This document shows, piece after piece, positions 1 through 8,480 of a stretch of DNA of 64,000 bases. Below the pieces are notes generated by a model. It was not told where the DNA came from, made no database searches, and worked only from the letters and a program-made list of their open reading frames with translations. Position 1 is the first letter of the stretch; each line of letters opens with the position of its first letter. Origin of the DNA: Hellea sp042093735 (GTDB lineage Bacteria; Pseudomonadota; Alphaproteobacteria; Caulobacterales; Maricaulaceae). The DNA lies in assembly GCA_042093735.1 (NCBI GenBank), contig JBELEM010000006.1, positions 1-64,000 of the forward strand, in the 5' to 3' direction. A program made the position numbers and the translations under genes.

Positions 1-273
1 AACCCCACTAAGCCCAATGGCCACAACGAGTTCCACTTCATAATGTAAGTTAGTAGTGTTTCTTGGGTAAGGTATTTTTGAATGATTCTTAACTATTGTT
101 TGAGCTGATTTAGTAAAAAAAACAGGCTCATCACGCTTGGCGTTACCTCCCATTTCTACAATATGGTCGGCATAATTTTTCCCAACACAATATATTCTTC
201 TCACAGGGAAATTTTTATGAGAATTTGCGACTGGAAGTGTTACTGGAACATTTGGTGCAAAGCTGTATTTCAT
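1..273 (-). CDS. Fumarylacetoacetate hydrolase family protein (N-terminal part, runs off the window)
   Basis: The reverse strand reads open from an ATG at 273 to the window edge, giving 91 codons without a stop. The motif RIYCVGKNYADH at residues 26-37 and HYEVELVVAIG at about 77-87 are typical of the FAH fold, where the two Glu residues of YEVE help bind the divalent metal. Family members hydrolyse or decarboxylate beta-diketo acids from aromatic catabolism (fumarylpyruvate, oxaloacetate, hydroxymuconates). The substrate cannot be told from this fragment. It is transcribed divergently from the small ParB-fold gene, 61 bases away. The C-terminal two thirds lie outside the window. Confidence 0.85.
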   Translation of the reverse strand, partial: MKYSFAPNVPVTLPVANSHKNFPVRRIYCVGKNYADHIVEMGGNAKRDEPVFFTKSAQTIVKNHSKIPYPRNTTNLHYEVELVVAIGLSGV

Positions 274-334
274 AATATCCTCATTGCATAAACACCCATT
301 AATCGCTAGCTTTAAAAACAGAGGAGTAACCACA

Positions 335-580
335 ATGCGCATTGTCGACATACCTATTGATAAGATCTATGTACCAGCTGCTAAAAGAAAAACTCTTAAT
401 GAAGAAAAGGTTTTACCCCTAGCAGAGGATATACTTGAAAATGGAATGGAGACGCCGGTATATGTCAGAGCAGGTAAGGGAAGATACGTATTGCAAGAGG
501 GCCTTCACCGTGTGGAAGCAATAAAGCTACTAGGAGAAAAGATTATAGAAGCTCATATAGTGCAAGCTAAGAAATTTTAA
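335..580 (+). CDS. Small stand-alone ParB/sulfiredoxin-fold protein
   Basis: This 81-residue protein is almost wholly a ParB N-terminal-like domain: a VDIPIDKIYVP opening, ILENGMETPVYVR (about 33-45) and YVLQEGLHRVEAIKLLGE (51-68), the last equivalent to the ParB box with the EGxHR signature. There is no helix-turn-helix or dimerisation domain, so it is not a chromosome-partitioning ParB. I chose the ATG at 335 because GAGGAG lies at 321-326, eight bases upstream. An in-frame ATG at 284 would add 17 residues unlike the family. The function is not known to me; the fold can bind or hydrolyse nucleotides, but no activity is claimed here. Confidence 0.8.
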   Translation: MRIVDIPIDKIYVPAAKRKTLNEEKVLPLAEDILENGMETPVYVRAGKGRYVLQEGLHRVEAIKLLGEKIIEAHIVQAKKF

Positions 581-606
581 CAATATCAGTTATTTATGGA
601 AATAAT

Positions 607-1572
607 CTAAATCATATCTATTATTACTTTTCCCATAGCCTTCCTGCTGGTAAGCTCGTCAAAAGCTAAGTCAAAATCATCTAAACTATAGCTATTGCTA
701 ATTCTGGGATTTATTTTTCCTGAAGCATAATAGGAGAGTATTTCTTTCATGTTGATTTCGTGTTCTTTTGGATATCTTGCAGTCCATGCTCCCCAAAATA
801 CACCACATATATCAACCGACTTTAAAAGAGCTAAATTTAGAGGTATCTTGGGTATCTCTCCTGCGGCAAAGCCAATAACTAGATAACGTCCATACCATTT
901 TAATGTACGCATTGCGGGTTCTGAATATTTATCACCTATTGGGTCGTATATTACATCGCAACCGCCTAGCTCTTTGACACGTTTTTTAAGGTCTTCATTG
1001 GAGTAATTAATTAGCTCATCTGCTCCATGTGTTTTACAAATTTGTAGTTTTTCATTTGTTGATGCTGCTGCAATCACATTCGCGCCCATCGCTTTTCCAA
1101 GCTCCACTGCTGCCAAGCCAACACCCCCAGCAGCTCCTAGCACAAGTAAAGTGTCGCCTTTCTTTAGTTGTGCCCGTTGTTTCAAAGCATAATAAGAAGT
1201 GCCGTAGACTAACGCTATGCCAGCTGCTTTATCAAAGGGTATGTTTCCAATTTTCCATACTAAATTTGAATGACATACTACCTCAGTTGCAAATGCCCCG
1301 TTCATTACCATTGCCGCTACTTTATCACCTATTTTAAGGTGTTTTACATCATTTGAAACTTCAGTAATTGTTCCAGAGCATTCTGACCCTGGAATAAATG
1401 GAAAGGGAGGTTTTATCTGATATTTCCCTTCTACCATCAATATGTCAGGAAAATTTAAGCCAGCAGCTGAGACTGAAATGCGTATATGTCCTGCCCGTAT
1501 TTTTGGCGATGGCACTTCTTCAACTTTTTGGCTTTTATATGATTTAAACTCATGAATATTTAAAGCTCTCAT
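607..1572 (-). CDS. NADPH:quinone oxidoreductase family protein (zinc-independent MDR)
   Basis: This 321-residue protein belongs to the medium-chain dehydrogenase/reductase superfamily, quinone oxidoreductase (zeta-crystallin-like) branch. It has the GroES-like N-terminal half (GLNFPDILMVEGKY, about 39-51), the FIPGSECSGTI segment and a Rossmann dinucleotide site GAAGGVGLAA at 146-155. The cysteine-rich structural zinc lobe of alcohol dehydrogenases is absent, which fits an NADPH-dependent quinone or enone reductase. It lies 17 bases downstream of the DinB-fold gene on the same strand, so the two are probably one transcript. The substrate is unknown. Confidence 0.88.
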   Translation of the reverse strand: MRALNIHEFKSYKSQKVEEVPSPKIRAGHIRISVSAAGLNFPDILMVEGKYQIKPPFPFIPGSECSGTITEVSNDVKHLKIGDKVAAMVMNGAFATEVVCHSNLVWKIGNIPFDKAAGIALVYGTSYYALKQRAQLKKGDTLLVLGAAGGVGLAAVELGKAMGANVIAAASTNEKLQICKTHGADELINYSNEDLKKRVKELGGCDVIYDPIGDKYSEPAMRTLKWYGRYLVIGFAAGEIPKIPLNLALLKSVDICGVFWGAWTARYPKEHEINMKEILSYYASGKINPRISNSYSLDDFDLAFDELTSRKAMGKVIIDMI

Positions 1573-1589
1573 GGTATAATTTCCTTTTA

Positions 1590-2396
1590 TTAAATAATTT
1601 TTTTTCTGGTGCCTACAGCAGGTGGCACCTCAGAAACCCCTGCAAAACATTGAGCTATGTTCATCCAAGTTGAGGCAGTATGCCCATAACACTTTAAACT
1701 TGTATCCTTAATATTTCTACATTGAGTAACTACCTGGCTGAATTCTTCTGCGAGACCTGTTATTTTATTATTATCTTGTGGCTCATTCCATTCCCATATT
1801 TTTCCACTCGGAGATTTTAGTCTCACATATGGTTTTGGGCTTGGGGGCGTTAATTCTTTTACTTTGAATGACCATGAATAGGTGGTAACCCCGATGTGTG
1901 CAACATTCTTCAAGCTATCTGAGTTAACTCTGTCTATTCCTAGTATGTCAAATATTGCTTGTGAATGAGCCCATGTTTCCATTTGCCTTGCGATTATACA
2001 GCTTTTGACTGACATGTCAGGACCACCCCATTTCACACGCTTCTGAGGATTTGCATTCGTAAAGTGCTTAACAACTTGTTTGTATCCTTTTTGCCATGCA
2101 TGAAAGAGGTGTTTTCCAGAATTTAATTTTAATTTTTTGCACCATTCTTTTTGTAATTTTTGATGGGTATGTCCTCCTTGAAATACTTTTATGACTTCAA
2201 CCATTAATTGATCAAATTTATGTGGTTCGTTTAGTGTCCAAATGGCTGCCATATTCCAGAGGTGTAAATGTGCTAAAATATCAAAAATGGTCCAAGTTTT
2301 AAACTGCGTCTCAGTATTGTACTCATGGTCCTCTAGTTTAATAAAAAGGGCCTCTAGTGCTTTACATTCATTTTCAAAGTCTACGGCTTCTTGCAT
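1590..2396 (-). CDS. TIGR03084-type metal-binding protein (DinB/maleylpyruvate isomerase fold)
   Basis: A 268-residue protein resembling the TIGR03084 family of DinB-like, mycothiol-dependent-maleylpyruvate-isomerase-fold proteins. The conserved TWTIFDILAHLHLWN block (35-48) and METWAHSQAIFD (139-150) supply the His/Glu/His set expected to bind one divalent metal (candidates His43 or His45, Glu140, His144). The C-terminal half, which includes a region with SPSGKIWEWNEP, resembles the sterol-carrier-like domain of this family. Its biochemical role is not established. It is the first gene of a two-gene minus-strand unit with the quinone oxidoreductase. An FAH-fold gene nearby hints at ring-cleavage-product metabolism, which is only context. 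Confidence 0.78.
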   Translation of the reverse strand: MQEAVDFENECKALEALFIKLEDHEYNTETQFKTWTIFDILAHLHLWNMAAIWTLNEPHKFDQLMVEVIKVFQGGHTHQKLQKEWCKKLKLNSGKHLFHAWQKGYKQVVKHFTNANPQKRVKWGGPDMSVKSCIIARQMETWAHSQAIFDILGIDRVNSDSLKNVAHIGVTTYSWSFKVKELTPPSPKPYVRLKSPSGKIWEWNEPQDNNKITGLAEEFSQVVTQCRNIKDTSLKCYGHTASTWMNIAQCFAGVSEVPPAVGTRKKII

Positions 2397-2715
2397 AACT
2401 TATTTGCTTGTATTGATTGAAAGAGTTGTTTTCTGATTACAACTATGTGCATACCAGAAATAAAGTTACAAGTTAATTGTGTCACTGCTTTCAGTTTAAA
2501 ATGCGGTACAGTCTGCGCTTGCTGTTAAATTGGTTTACTCAAAAATGGGTATAGCAATTAATAGTTGTGATGGCATTGCCCTGAGTAAAATAAAGTTTTT
2601 AATCTTGAATTACTATTAGAAATACTAATATGGTAATATATCATCTTGGGCTGTGATTTATTTTGTTTTGGAATTATAGAGATGACAAAGTAAATAGAGT
2701 AAACGAGGATTCAAA
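2397..2715. other. 319-base intergenic region upstream of the formate dehydrogenase operon
   Basis: This is the longest gene-free stretch in the window. It separates a minus-strand unit from the plus-strand fds operon, so it should carry both promoters. Features seen: a candidate fds promoter with a dyad (2605-2637, listed separately); an inverted pair GCAAT/ATTGC around 2553-2579; and a 27-codon cysteine-rich open frame at 2445-2528 (six Cys in 27 residues) that has no ribosome binding site and is probably chance. No tRNA-like or riboswitch-like element was recognised. Confidence 0.6.
2605..2637 (+). promoter_or_regulatory. Candidate fds promoter with an internal dyad operator
   Basis: A possible -35 (TTGAAT, 2605-2610) and -10 (TATGGT, 2629-2634) are separated by 18 bases. 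Between and across them lies an inverted repeat: arm ATTAC-TATTAG (2609-2619), centre AAATA, arm CTAATA-TG-GTAAT (2625-2637). It is perfect except for a two-base insertion in the right arm. A dyad sitting on the promoter spacer is what one expects of a repressor or MerR-like operator for the formate dehydrogenase operon. The promoter boxes are only moderately good matches. Confidence 0.4.
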
Positions 2716-3198
2716 GTGACTACGCTCTTAAATACAATTGAACATGCTTTTGCTAAAAAAGTGTGCGCTGCGCATCAGTATAGACCTGATGAACTTCTTG
2801 AAATTCTACATGAAATTCAAGAAGGTGAGGGGTTTTTATCTGATCAGGTTTTACGTACCGTATCAAAGTCTTTAAACTTGTCGCGTGCAGAGGTGCACGG
2901 AGTTGTGAGTTTTTACCATGACTTTAAGAAAGAAAAGCAAGCTGAAAATGTAATTAAAATTTGTCGGGCCGAAGCTTGTCAGGCTGTAAATGTTGATAAA
3001 TTGATTGCAGATGTGGAAAGATACTATGGGGTAAAAATGGACAATGGAGGAGATAAGGTATCTTTAGAATCTATTTTTTGCCTTGGGAACTGCGCTCTTG
3101 GCCCAGCAGTGCTTTATAACAATGATTTATATGGCCGAGTTAGTCTTAAAGCAGTTCAAAAAATGATTGATTCTACAAAAGAGGTCAAGGAGCAATGA
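2716..3198 (+). CDS. fdsG: NAD-dependent formate dehydrogenase, gamma subunit
   Basis: This 160-residue NuoE-like subunit of the cytoplasmic Mo-dependent, NAD-linked formate dehydrogenase (FdsGBA) carries a [2Fe-2S] cluster on a thioredoxin-like fold. The four ligands are visible as CRAEAC (Cys83, Cys88) and CLGNC (Cys122, Cys126), the NuoE spacing. Translation starts at a GTG after AACGAGG, with the family-typical N-terminal helix region next. It overlaps fdsB by four bases (ATGA), so translation is likely coupled. It is distinguished from the true nuoE of this window (31765-32631) by its position with fdsB and fdsA and by its short length. Confidence 0.93.
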   Translation: MTTLLNTIEHAFAKKVCAAHQYRPDELLEILHEIQEGEGFLSDQVLRTVSKSLNLSRAEVHGVVSFYHDFKKEKQAENVIKICRAEACQAVNVDKLIADVERYYGVKMDNGGDKVSLESIFCLGNCALGPAVLYNNDLYGRVSLKAVQKMIDSTKEVKEQ

Positions 3199-4733
3199 TA
3201 GTTAATGTTTATGTTCCGTGTGATGCAGCAGCTTTATCTGTTGGCTCAGACGATGTGGCAAATGCTATTTTAAATAATTCGAAGGGTAAAGTTAACATTA
3301 TCCGGAATGGCTCGAGGGGAATGCTTTGGCTTGAGCCATTGGTTGAGGTGGAAACACCAAAAGGACGTGTTGCATATGGCCCTGTTAGCGTTGAAGATGT
3401 AAAGTCATTATTCGCGTCTAATTTTCTTGAGGGCGGTGACCACCCATTATTGCAAGGAATAACCGAAGAAATTCCTTACTTTGCCAATCAAGAAAGATTA
3501 ACTTTTGCCAGAGTAGGAAAAATAGATCCATTAGATTTGAATGACTATCAAGCCAATGGCGGCTTATTGGGTTTAAAAAATGCATTGAGTATGCAGCCAA
3601 GTGAAATTGTTGATATAATAAAAAATTCAGGTTTACGCGGTAGGGGCGGAGCTGGTTTTCCAACTGGAATAAAGTGGGAAACTGCTTGCGCCCAGCCTAA
3701 AGGACAAAAATATATTTGTGCAAATGCGGATGAAGGTGATAGCGGGACATTTGCTGATAGAATGCTTATGGAGGGTGATCCTTTTTCCTTAATTGAAGGG
3801 ATGATTATAGGCGCAAGGGCCATCGGAGCTGATAAAGGTTATATCTATGTAAGGTCTGAATACCCGCATGCTATCCGTACATTGAAAAGTGCTATTGCCA
3901 TTATGGAGGATGCAGGTTGGCTAGGTGATGGTATCAACAATACAGAAACTAACTTCTATCTATCAGTTAGGATTGGAGCTGGTGCTTATATTTGTGGTGA
4001 AGAAAGTTCAATGCTTGAAAGTCTTGAAGGTAAACGTGGTCAAGTTAAGGTTAAGCCGCCCATACCAGCTATAAGTGGAATGTTTGGTAAGCCCACAATA
4101 GTAAATAATGTACTAACTCTTGGTTCAGTTCCATTTATTTTAGCTCATGGGGCTAAGTCTTATGCTAATTTTGGGGAAGGGCGATCAAAAGGAACTCAGC
4201 CATTCCAGTTGGCTGGAGATATTAATCGAGGGGGGCTAGTTGAAAAAGCGTATGGGGTATCAATGGAGGATCTTGTAAATGGTTTCGGCGGAGGGACTAG
4301 GTCTGGAAGGCCAATAAAAGCTGTCCAAGCCGGAGGCCCACTTGGAGGATATATAACTCCAGAAAGCTTTGACGTGGCTATGGGATATGAAACTTTGGCT
4401 GAAGCTAAAACCATGCTTGGCCATGGTGGGTTAGTTGTTTTTAATGATACTGCAAACATGCTGAATTTAGCGCGTTATGCCATGGAGTTTTGTGAGATTG
4501 AATCTTGTGGAAAGTGCACACCATGTAGAATCGGTTCGGTTCGTGGTAAAGAAACACTTGATAAAATAGCATCAGGGGAAAACATTGGAGAAAATATTCA
4601 AATATTAGATGATTTATGTGATTTAATGGAAGAGGCGTCTCTTTGCGCAATGGGCGGATTAACTCCGATGCCGGTAAGAACTGCAATGCGATTATTTCCT
4701 GATGAATTTAGTAACCCAATAGTTGAGTCTTAG
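3195..4733 (+). CDS. fdsB: NAD-dependent formate dehydrogenase, beta subunit (FMN, NADH site)
   Basis: This 512-residue NuoF-like diaphorase subunit accepts electrons from FdsG and FdsA and reduces NAD+. It shows the NADH/FMN-binding GRGGAGFPTG (149-158), NADEGDSGTF (177-186) and GAGAYICGEE segments. The C-terminal [4Fe-4S] site is CGKCTPC (Cys438, 441, 444) plus Cys484 in SLCAMGG. The N-terminal 120 residues have no NuoF counterpart and resemble the extra domain found in FdsB and HoxF-type proteins. The frame overlaps fdsG by four bases and ends ten bases before the fdsA start. A second, separate NuoF is encoded at 32631-33938. Confidence 0.94.
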   Translation: MIVNVYVPCDAAALSVGSDDVANAILNNSKGKVNIIRNGSRGMLWLEPLVEVETPKGRVAYGPVSVEDVKSLFASNFLEGGDHPLLQGITEEIPYFANQERLTFARVGKIDPLDLNDYQANGGLLGLKNALSMQPSEIVDIIKNSGLRGRGGAGFPTGIKWETACAQPKGQKYICANADEGDSGTFADRMLMEGDPFSLIEGMIIGARAIGADKGYIYVRSEYPHAIRTLKSAIAIMEDAGWLGDGINNTETNFYLSVRIGAGAYICGEESSMLESLEGKRGQVKVKPPIPAISGMFGKPTIVNNVLTLGSVPFILAHGAKSYANFGEGRSKGTQPFQLAGDINRGGLVEKAYGVSMEDLVNGFGGGTRSGRPIKAVQAGGPLGGYITPESFDVAMGYETLAEAKTMLGHGGLVVFNDTANMLNLARYAMEFCEIESCGKCTPCRIGSVRGKETLDKIASGENIGENIQILDDLCDLMEEASLCAMGGLTPMPVRTAMRLFPDEFSNPIVES

Positions 4734-4743
4734 GAGCGTTTAT

Positions 4744-7581
4744 ATGGCCTTATTGACAGAAGTTGATTTTGGTACACCCAAGGTCACAGCAAATGAGCAG
4801 GTAACATTAACAATTGATGGAACAAATATTTCTGTTCCTGAAGGTACTTCCGTTATGAGGGCTGCGGCTGAGGCTGGAATTAAGATTCCTAAATTATGTG
4901 CAAGCGATAATTTGAATGCTTTTGGTTCTTGTAGGCTGTGTGTTTGCACCATTGATGGTAAAAGGGGAACCCCTGCATCATGCACTACTCCTGTAGAAAA
5001 TGGTATGAATGTAGTCACTAAAAATGACCAAATATCAAAAATCCGAAAAGGTGTTATGGAACTGTACCTATCTGATCACCCTGTAGATGCTTTATCTAAA
5101 CCGGGCGCGAAAGAGAGTGAATTTTTTAAGATGGTTGAAGAAACAGGTATTTCAAATGTAAGGTATGGTTTAGCTGGAGACTCACATCTTAATTCTCTAG
5201 TAGATGAAAGTAATCCTTATTTTGTCTTTGATGAAAGTAAGTGTATTTTGTGTTCGCGTTGTGTCCGTGCGTGTGATGAGGTCCAGGGAACGTTAGCACT
5301 TACGGTGGAGAATAGAGGTTTTAAATCTAAAATAGCCGCTTCAATGAATGAGTCATTCATGGAGTCAGAGTGTGTGTCATGTGGTGCATGTGTTCAAGCC
5401 TGCCCAACTACTTCATTGCAGGAAAAGTCTGTTATTGAAAAAGGTATGCCAGATGAAACTGTCTTAACTACATGTGCTTATTGCGGCGTTGGGTGTTCTT
5501 TTAAAGCTGAAATCAAATCTGGCGAAGTGATACGCATGGTACCTTGGAAGGATGGAAAAGCAAATCATGGTCATTCTTGTGTGAAAGGCAGATTCGCATA
5601 TGGCTATGCAACTCATGGGGATCGTATCACAGAGCCTATGATTCGAGAAAAAATAACGGACCCTTGGAGAACTGTTTCATGGGAAGATGCTTATGCATTT
5701 GCGGCTAAGAGCCTCAAATTAGCGCAAGATAAGTTTGGCATAAAATCTATTGGCGGTATTACCTCTTCTAGATGTACCAATGAAGAAGTCTGGCTTGTGC
5801 AAAGACTCATTAGGCAGGGATTTGGGAATAATAACGTCGATACATGCGCCAGGGTATGTCATTCGCCTACTGGATATGGATTGAAACAAACCTTTGGCGA
5901 AAGCGCAGGAACTCAGAATTTCGACTCAGTCATGGATGCTGACTGTATACTGGTAATTGGCTCTAATCCAACAGATGCTCATCCAGTATTTGGCTCTCAA
6001 ATGAAACAAAGGCTTCGACAAGGGGCTAGATTAATTGTTGCAGATCCAAGAGGAATAGATTTAGTAAGATCTCCCCATATAAAATCAGATTATCATTTGC
6101 AATTGCAACCTGGAACCAATGTCGCATTAATAAATGGATTGGCATATGTCGCAGTTTCAGAAGGACTTATTGATGAGGGGTTCATTGAGAACCGATGTGA
6201 GATTGACAGCTATAAAGCCTGGGAAAAACAAATTTTAAACCCAGTCAACAACCCTGAATCAGTATCTAAAATCACTGGAGTTCCTATCAAAGACATTGTT
6301 GGCGCTGGAAGGTTGTTTGCGACGCAAAAAAATTCGGCAATATATTATGGATTAGGAGTAACTGAACATAGTCAAGGCTCCACAATGGTAATGGGAATGG
6401 CTAATTTGGCTATGGCGACAGGCAATATTGGCAGGTCTGGTGTCGGTGTGAATCCAATGCGTGGCCAAAACAACGTTCAAGGTTCCTGCGACATGGGAAG
6501 TTTTCCTCATGAATTTTCAGGCTACCGGTCCGTAGGGGATGATGCAGTGCGAGGTATTTTTGAAAAAAAATGGGGCAAAGAATTAGATGGCACCCCAGGA
6601 TATCGAATACCTAATATGTTTGATGAAGCAATAGGGGGTAATTATAAGGGAATGTATATCCAAGGTGAGGATGTTGCTCAGTCAGATCCAAATATTAAAC
6701 ATGTTGAAGCCGCACTAAAGTCCTTGGACATATTAATTGTTCAGGACCTATTTTTAAATGAAACGGCTCGTTTTGCACATGTATTTTTACCTGGAACAAG
6801 TTTTCTTGAAAAAGACGGAACATTTATTAACGCCGAGCGCAGGATTAATCGTGTGCGGCCTGTAATGAAACCGTTAACCGGCAAGCATGAGTGGGAGGTA
6901 ACTCAAGATTTAGCTAGAGCAATGGGTATTGAAATGGGGTTTAATAATTCGTCTGAAATTTTTGATGAGATTGCTTATTTAACTCCACAATTTGAGGGGG
7001 TATCTTTTTCTATTCTTGATGAGCATGGAAGCTTACAGTGGCCTGTGAACAGTAAAAACCCTGAAGGTGCCGAGGTAATGCATGTTGGAGAGTTTGTAAG
7101 GGGAAAAGGAAAGTTTATACCAACAGAATATCAACCTACCCCTGAGAAAACTAATCGCCGCTTCCCCTTCATATTAACTACCGGAAGAATATTAAGCCAA
7201 TACAATGTTGGTGCCCAAACACGCAGAACGGAAAATAACATATGGTGGGAGGAGGATGTTTTGGAGATCCACCCAAGTGATGCGGAGGCGCATGGCATAA
7301 TTGATAATCAATGGGTCTCCTTAACTTCAAGAAAGGGTGAAATTACACTTAAAGCTGAACTTTCAGAAAGAATGGCGCCTGGTGTTGTTTATACAACATT
7401 CCATCATCCAGATACGGGTGCGAATGTTGTTACCACTGAAAATGTTGATTGGGCCACAAGCTGCCCTGAATATAAAGTTACTGCAGTTTCAGTTACTCCT
7501 GCAAACCATAAATCAACTTGGCAGATGAATTATCAGGAAGAACTATTAGAGTATAGAAAAATAGCAGAGCCTGCCGAATAA
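4744..7581 (+). CDS. fdsA: NAD-dependent formate dehydrogenase, molybdenum alpha subunit (lacks the His-Cys3 cluster cysteines)
   Basis: The catalytic subunit (945 residues) oxidises formate to CO2 at a bis-MGD molybdenum site. In order: a [2Fe-2S] domain (Cys52, 63, 66, 80); ferredoxin-like clusters CILCSRCVRAC (167-177) and CVSCGACVQAC (210-220); the Mo-proximal cluster CAYCGVGC (244-251) with Cys279; active-site Cys372 in ARVCHSPTGYG; and a C-terminal molybdopterin-binding domain (TTGRILSQYNVG). It uses cysteine, not selenocysteine. The His-Cys3 [4Fe-4S] motif is degenerate: His112 remains but the expected cysteines are Ala116, Lys119 and Ser125. The start at 4744 follows TAGGAG at 4732-4737; an upstream in-frame start at 4723 would overlap fdsB. 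Confidence 0.95.
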   Translation: MALLTEVDFGTPKVTANEQVTLTIDGTNISVPEGTSVMRAAAEAGIKIPKLCASDNLNAFGSCRLCVCTIDGKRGTPASCTTPVENGMNVVTKNDQISKIRKGVMELYLSDHPVDALSKPGAKESEFFKMVEETGISNVRYGLAGDSHLNSLVDESNPYFVFDESKCILCSRCVRACDEVQGTLALTVENRGFKSKIAASMNESFMESECVSCGACVQACPTTSLQEKSVIEKGMPDETVLTTCAYCGVGCSFKAEIKSGEVIRMVPWKDGKANHGHSCVKGRFAYGYATHGDRITEPMIREKITDPWRTVSWEDAYAFAAKSLKLAQDKFGIKSIGGITSSRCTNEEVWLVQRLIRQGFGNNNVDTCARVCHSPTGYGLKQTFGESAGTQNFDSVMDADCILVIGSNPTDAHPVFGSQMKQRLRQGARLIVADPRGIDLVRSPHIKSDYHLQLQPGTNVALINGLAYVAVSEGLIDEGFIENRCEIDSYKAWEKQILNPVNNPESVSKITGVPIKDIVGAGRLFATQKNSAIYYGLGVTEHSQGSTMVMGMANLAMATGNIGRSGVGVNPMRGQNNVQGSCDMGSFPHEFSGYRSVGDDAVRGIFEKKWGKELDGTPGYRIPNMFDEAIGGNYKGMYIQGEDVAQSDPNIKHVEAALKSLDILIVQDLFLNETARFAHVFLPGTSFLEKDGTFINAERRINRVRPVMKPLTGKHEWEVTQDLARAMGIEMGFNNSSEIFDEIAYLTPQFEGVSFSILDEHGSLQWPVNSKNPEGAEVMHVGEFVRGKGKFIPTEYQPTPEKTNRRFPFILTTGRILSQYNVGAQTRRTENNIWWEEDVLEIHPSDAEAHGIIDNQWVSLTSRKGEITLKAELSERMAPGVVYTTFHHPDTGANVVTTENVDWATSCPEYKVTAVSVTPANHKSTWQMNYQEELLEYRKIAEPAE

Positions 7582-8373
7582 ATGATTTTCCCGGTAAAAA
7601 TTAACGGGACACCAACCGCTTTAATGCAAAATGTTGTTGCTGGAAAGCAAACATGGTTTGTTGCTGAAGAAGTTCCAGTTGCGTTTGTTTTTAATCAAAG
7701 AAATTATTCTATCATGATGGCAACGCCCGATAACCTTGTTGATTTTGGACTTGGGTTTTCACTTTCCGAGGAAGTCATAAAGCATCCTCATGAAGTTAAA
7801 TCTCTTGAAATTTTACATACAGAAAAAGGCATTGATTTAAAGTTCAAGATTTGTATGGAAGCTATTGAAAAGCTTGATATTAAGCAAAGAAAACGCAATT
7901 TGATAGGGTCAGCGAGTTGTGGATTGTGTGGGTTAGAAAGTTCCGATTCTTTGTTTAGAGTTTTACCTAGTGTTGGTAAAGAGAAAATAAAAATAGATAC
8001 TACGAATGCAGAAAAAGCGACTTCTACTTTACATGAAAATCAATTACTTAATTCCAAAACACATAGTGTTCATGCTGCAGCATGGGTTAATTCAAGTGGT
8101 GAAATTAAAATAATCCGAGAGGATGTTGGACGTCATAACGCTTTGGATAAATTATTAGGTGCTATGGCGTTACAATCAATTGATACTTCGAATGGTTATG
8201 TTTTGATGTCTAGCCGCTGTTCTTATGAGATAGTTGAGAAGTCAGCTAAAAGAGGCATCAAAGCAATAGTATCTATCTCAGGCCCTACAGCATTTGCTTT
8301 GCGCAAAGCAAATGAGGCAAATATAGCACTCTATTCTCTTGATAAAAATAGGGTGATTGAGATTAAGTTATAA
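7582..8373 (+). CDS. fdhD: Formate dehydrogenase accessory sulfurtransferase
   Basis: This 263-residue FdhD (FdsC in fds operons) transfers sulfur to the molybdenum cofactor so that the formate dehydrogenase becomes active. The essential redox pair is present as SCGLCG (Cys113, Cys116), and the C-terminal half has the conserved EDVGRHNALDK (180-190) and SSRCSYEIVEK. The ATG follows directly on the fdsA stop codon (TAA-ATG), showing tight coupling. The usual fifth gene, fdsD, does not follow. The next gene is an MFS carrier 107 bases away. Confidence 0.94.
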   Translation: MIFPVKINGTPTALMQNVVAGKQTWFVAEEVPVAFVFNQRNYSIMMATPDNLVDFGLGFSLSEEVIKHPHEVKSLEILHTEKGIDLKFKICMEAIEKLDIKQRKRNLIGSASCGLCGLESSDSLFRVLPSVGKEKIKIDTTNAEKATSTLHENQLLNSKTHSVHAAAWVNSSGEIKIIREDVGRHNALDKLLGAMALQSIDTSNGYVLMSSRCSYEIVEKSAKRGIKAIVSISGPTAFALRKANEANIALYSLDKNRVIEIKL

Positions 8374-8480
8374 TTTTTACTTATTTAGCTATTTTCTAGC
8401 TTGCGCTATGATTAAGTTCATAATAATGGCGGATTTACAATTATCTAGGCGGTTACGTCCCGCTCATAAGGTTAAATGGC

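Noticed and set aside
2445..2528. 27-codon cysteine-rich frame in the fds upstream region
   Set aside because: Six cysteines in 27 residues are striking, but there is no ribosome binding site and a frame of this length is common by chance.
5860..5862. Possible selenocysteine (TGA) in the FdsA active site
   Set aside because: The codon at residue 372 is TGT (cysteine) within ARVCHSPT, and the frame has no internal TGA, so the enzyme is a cysteine type.
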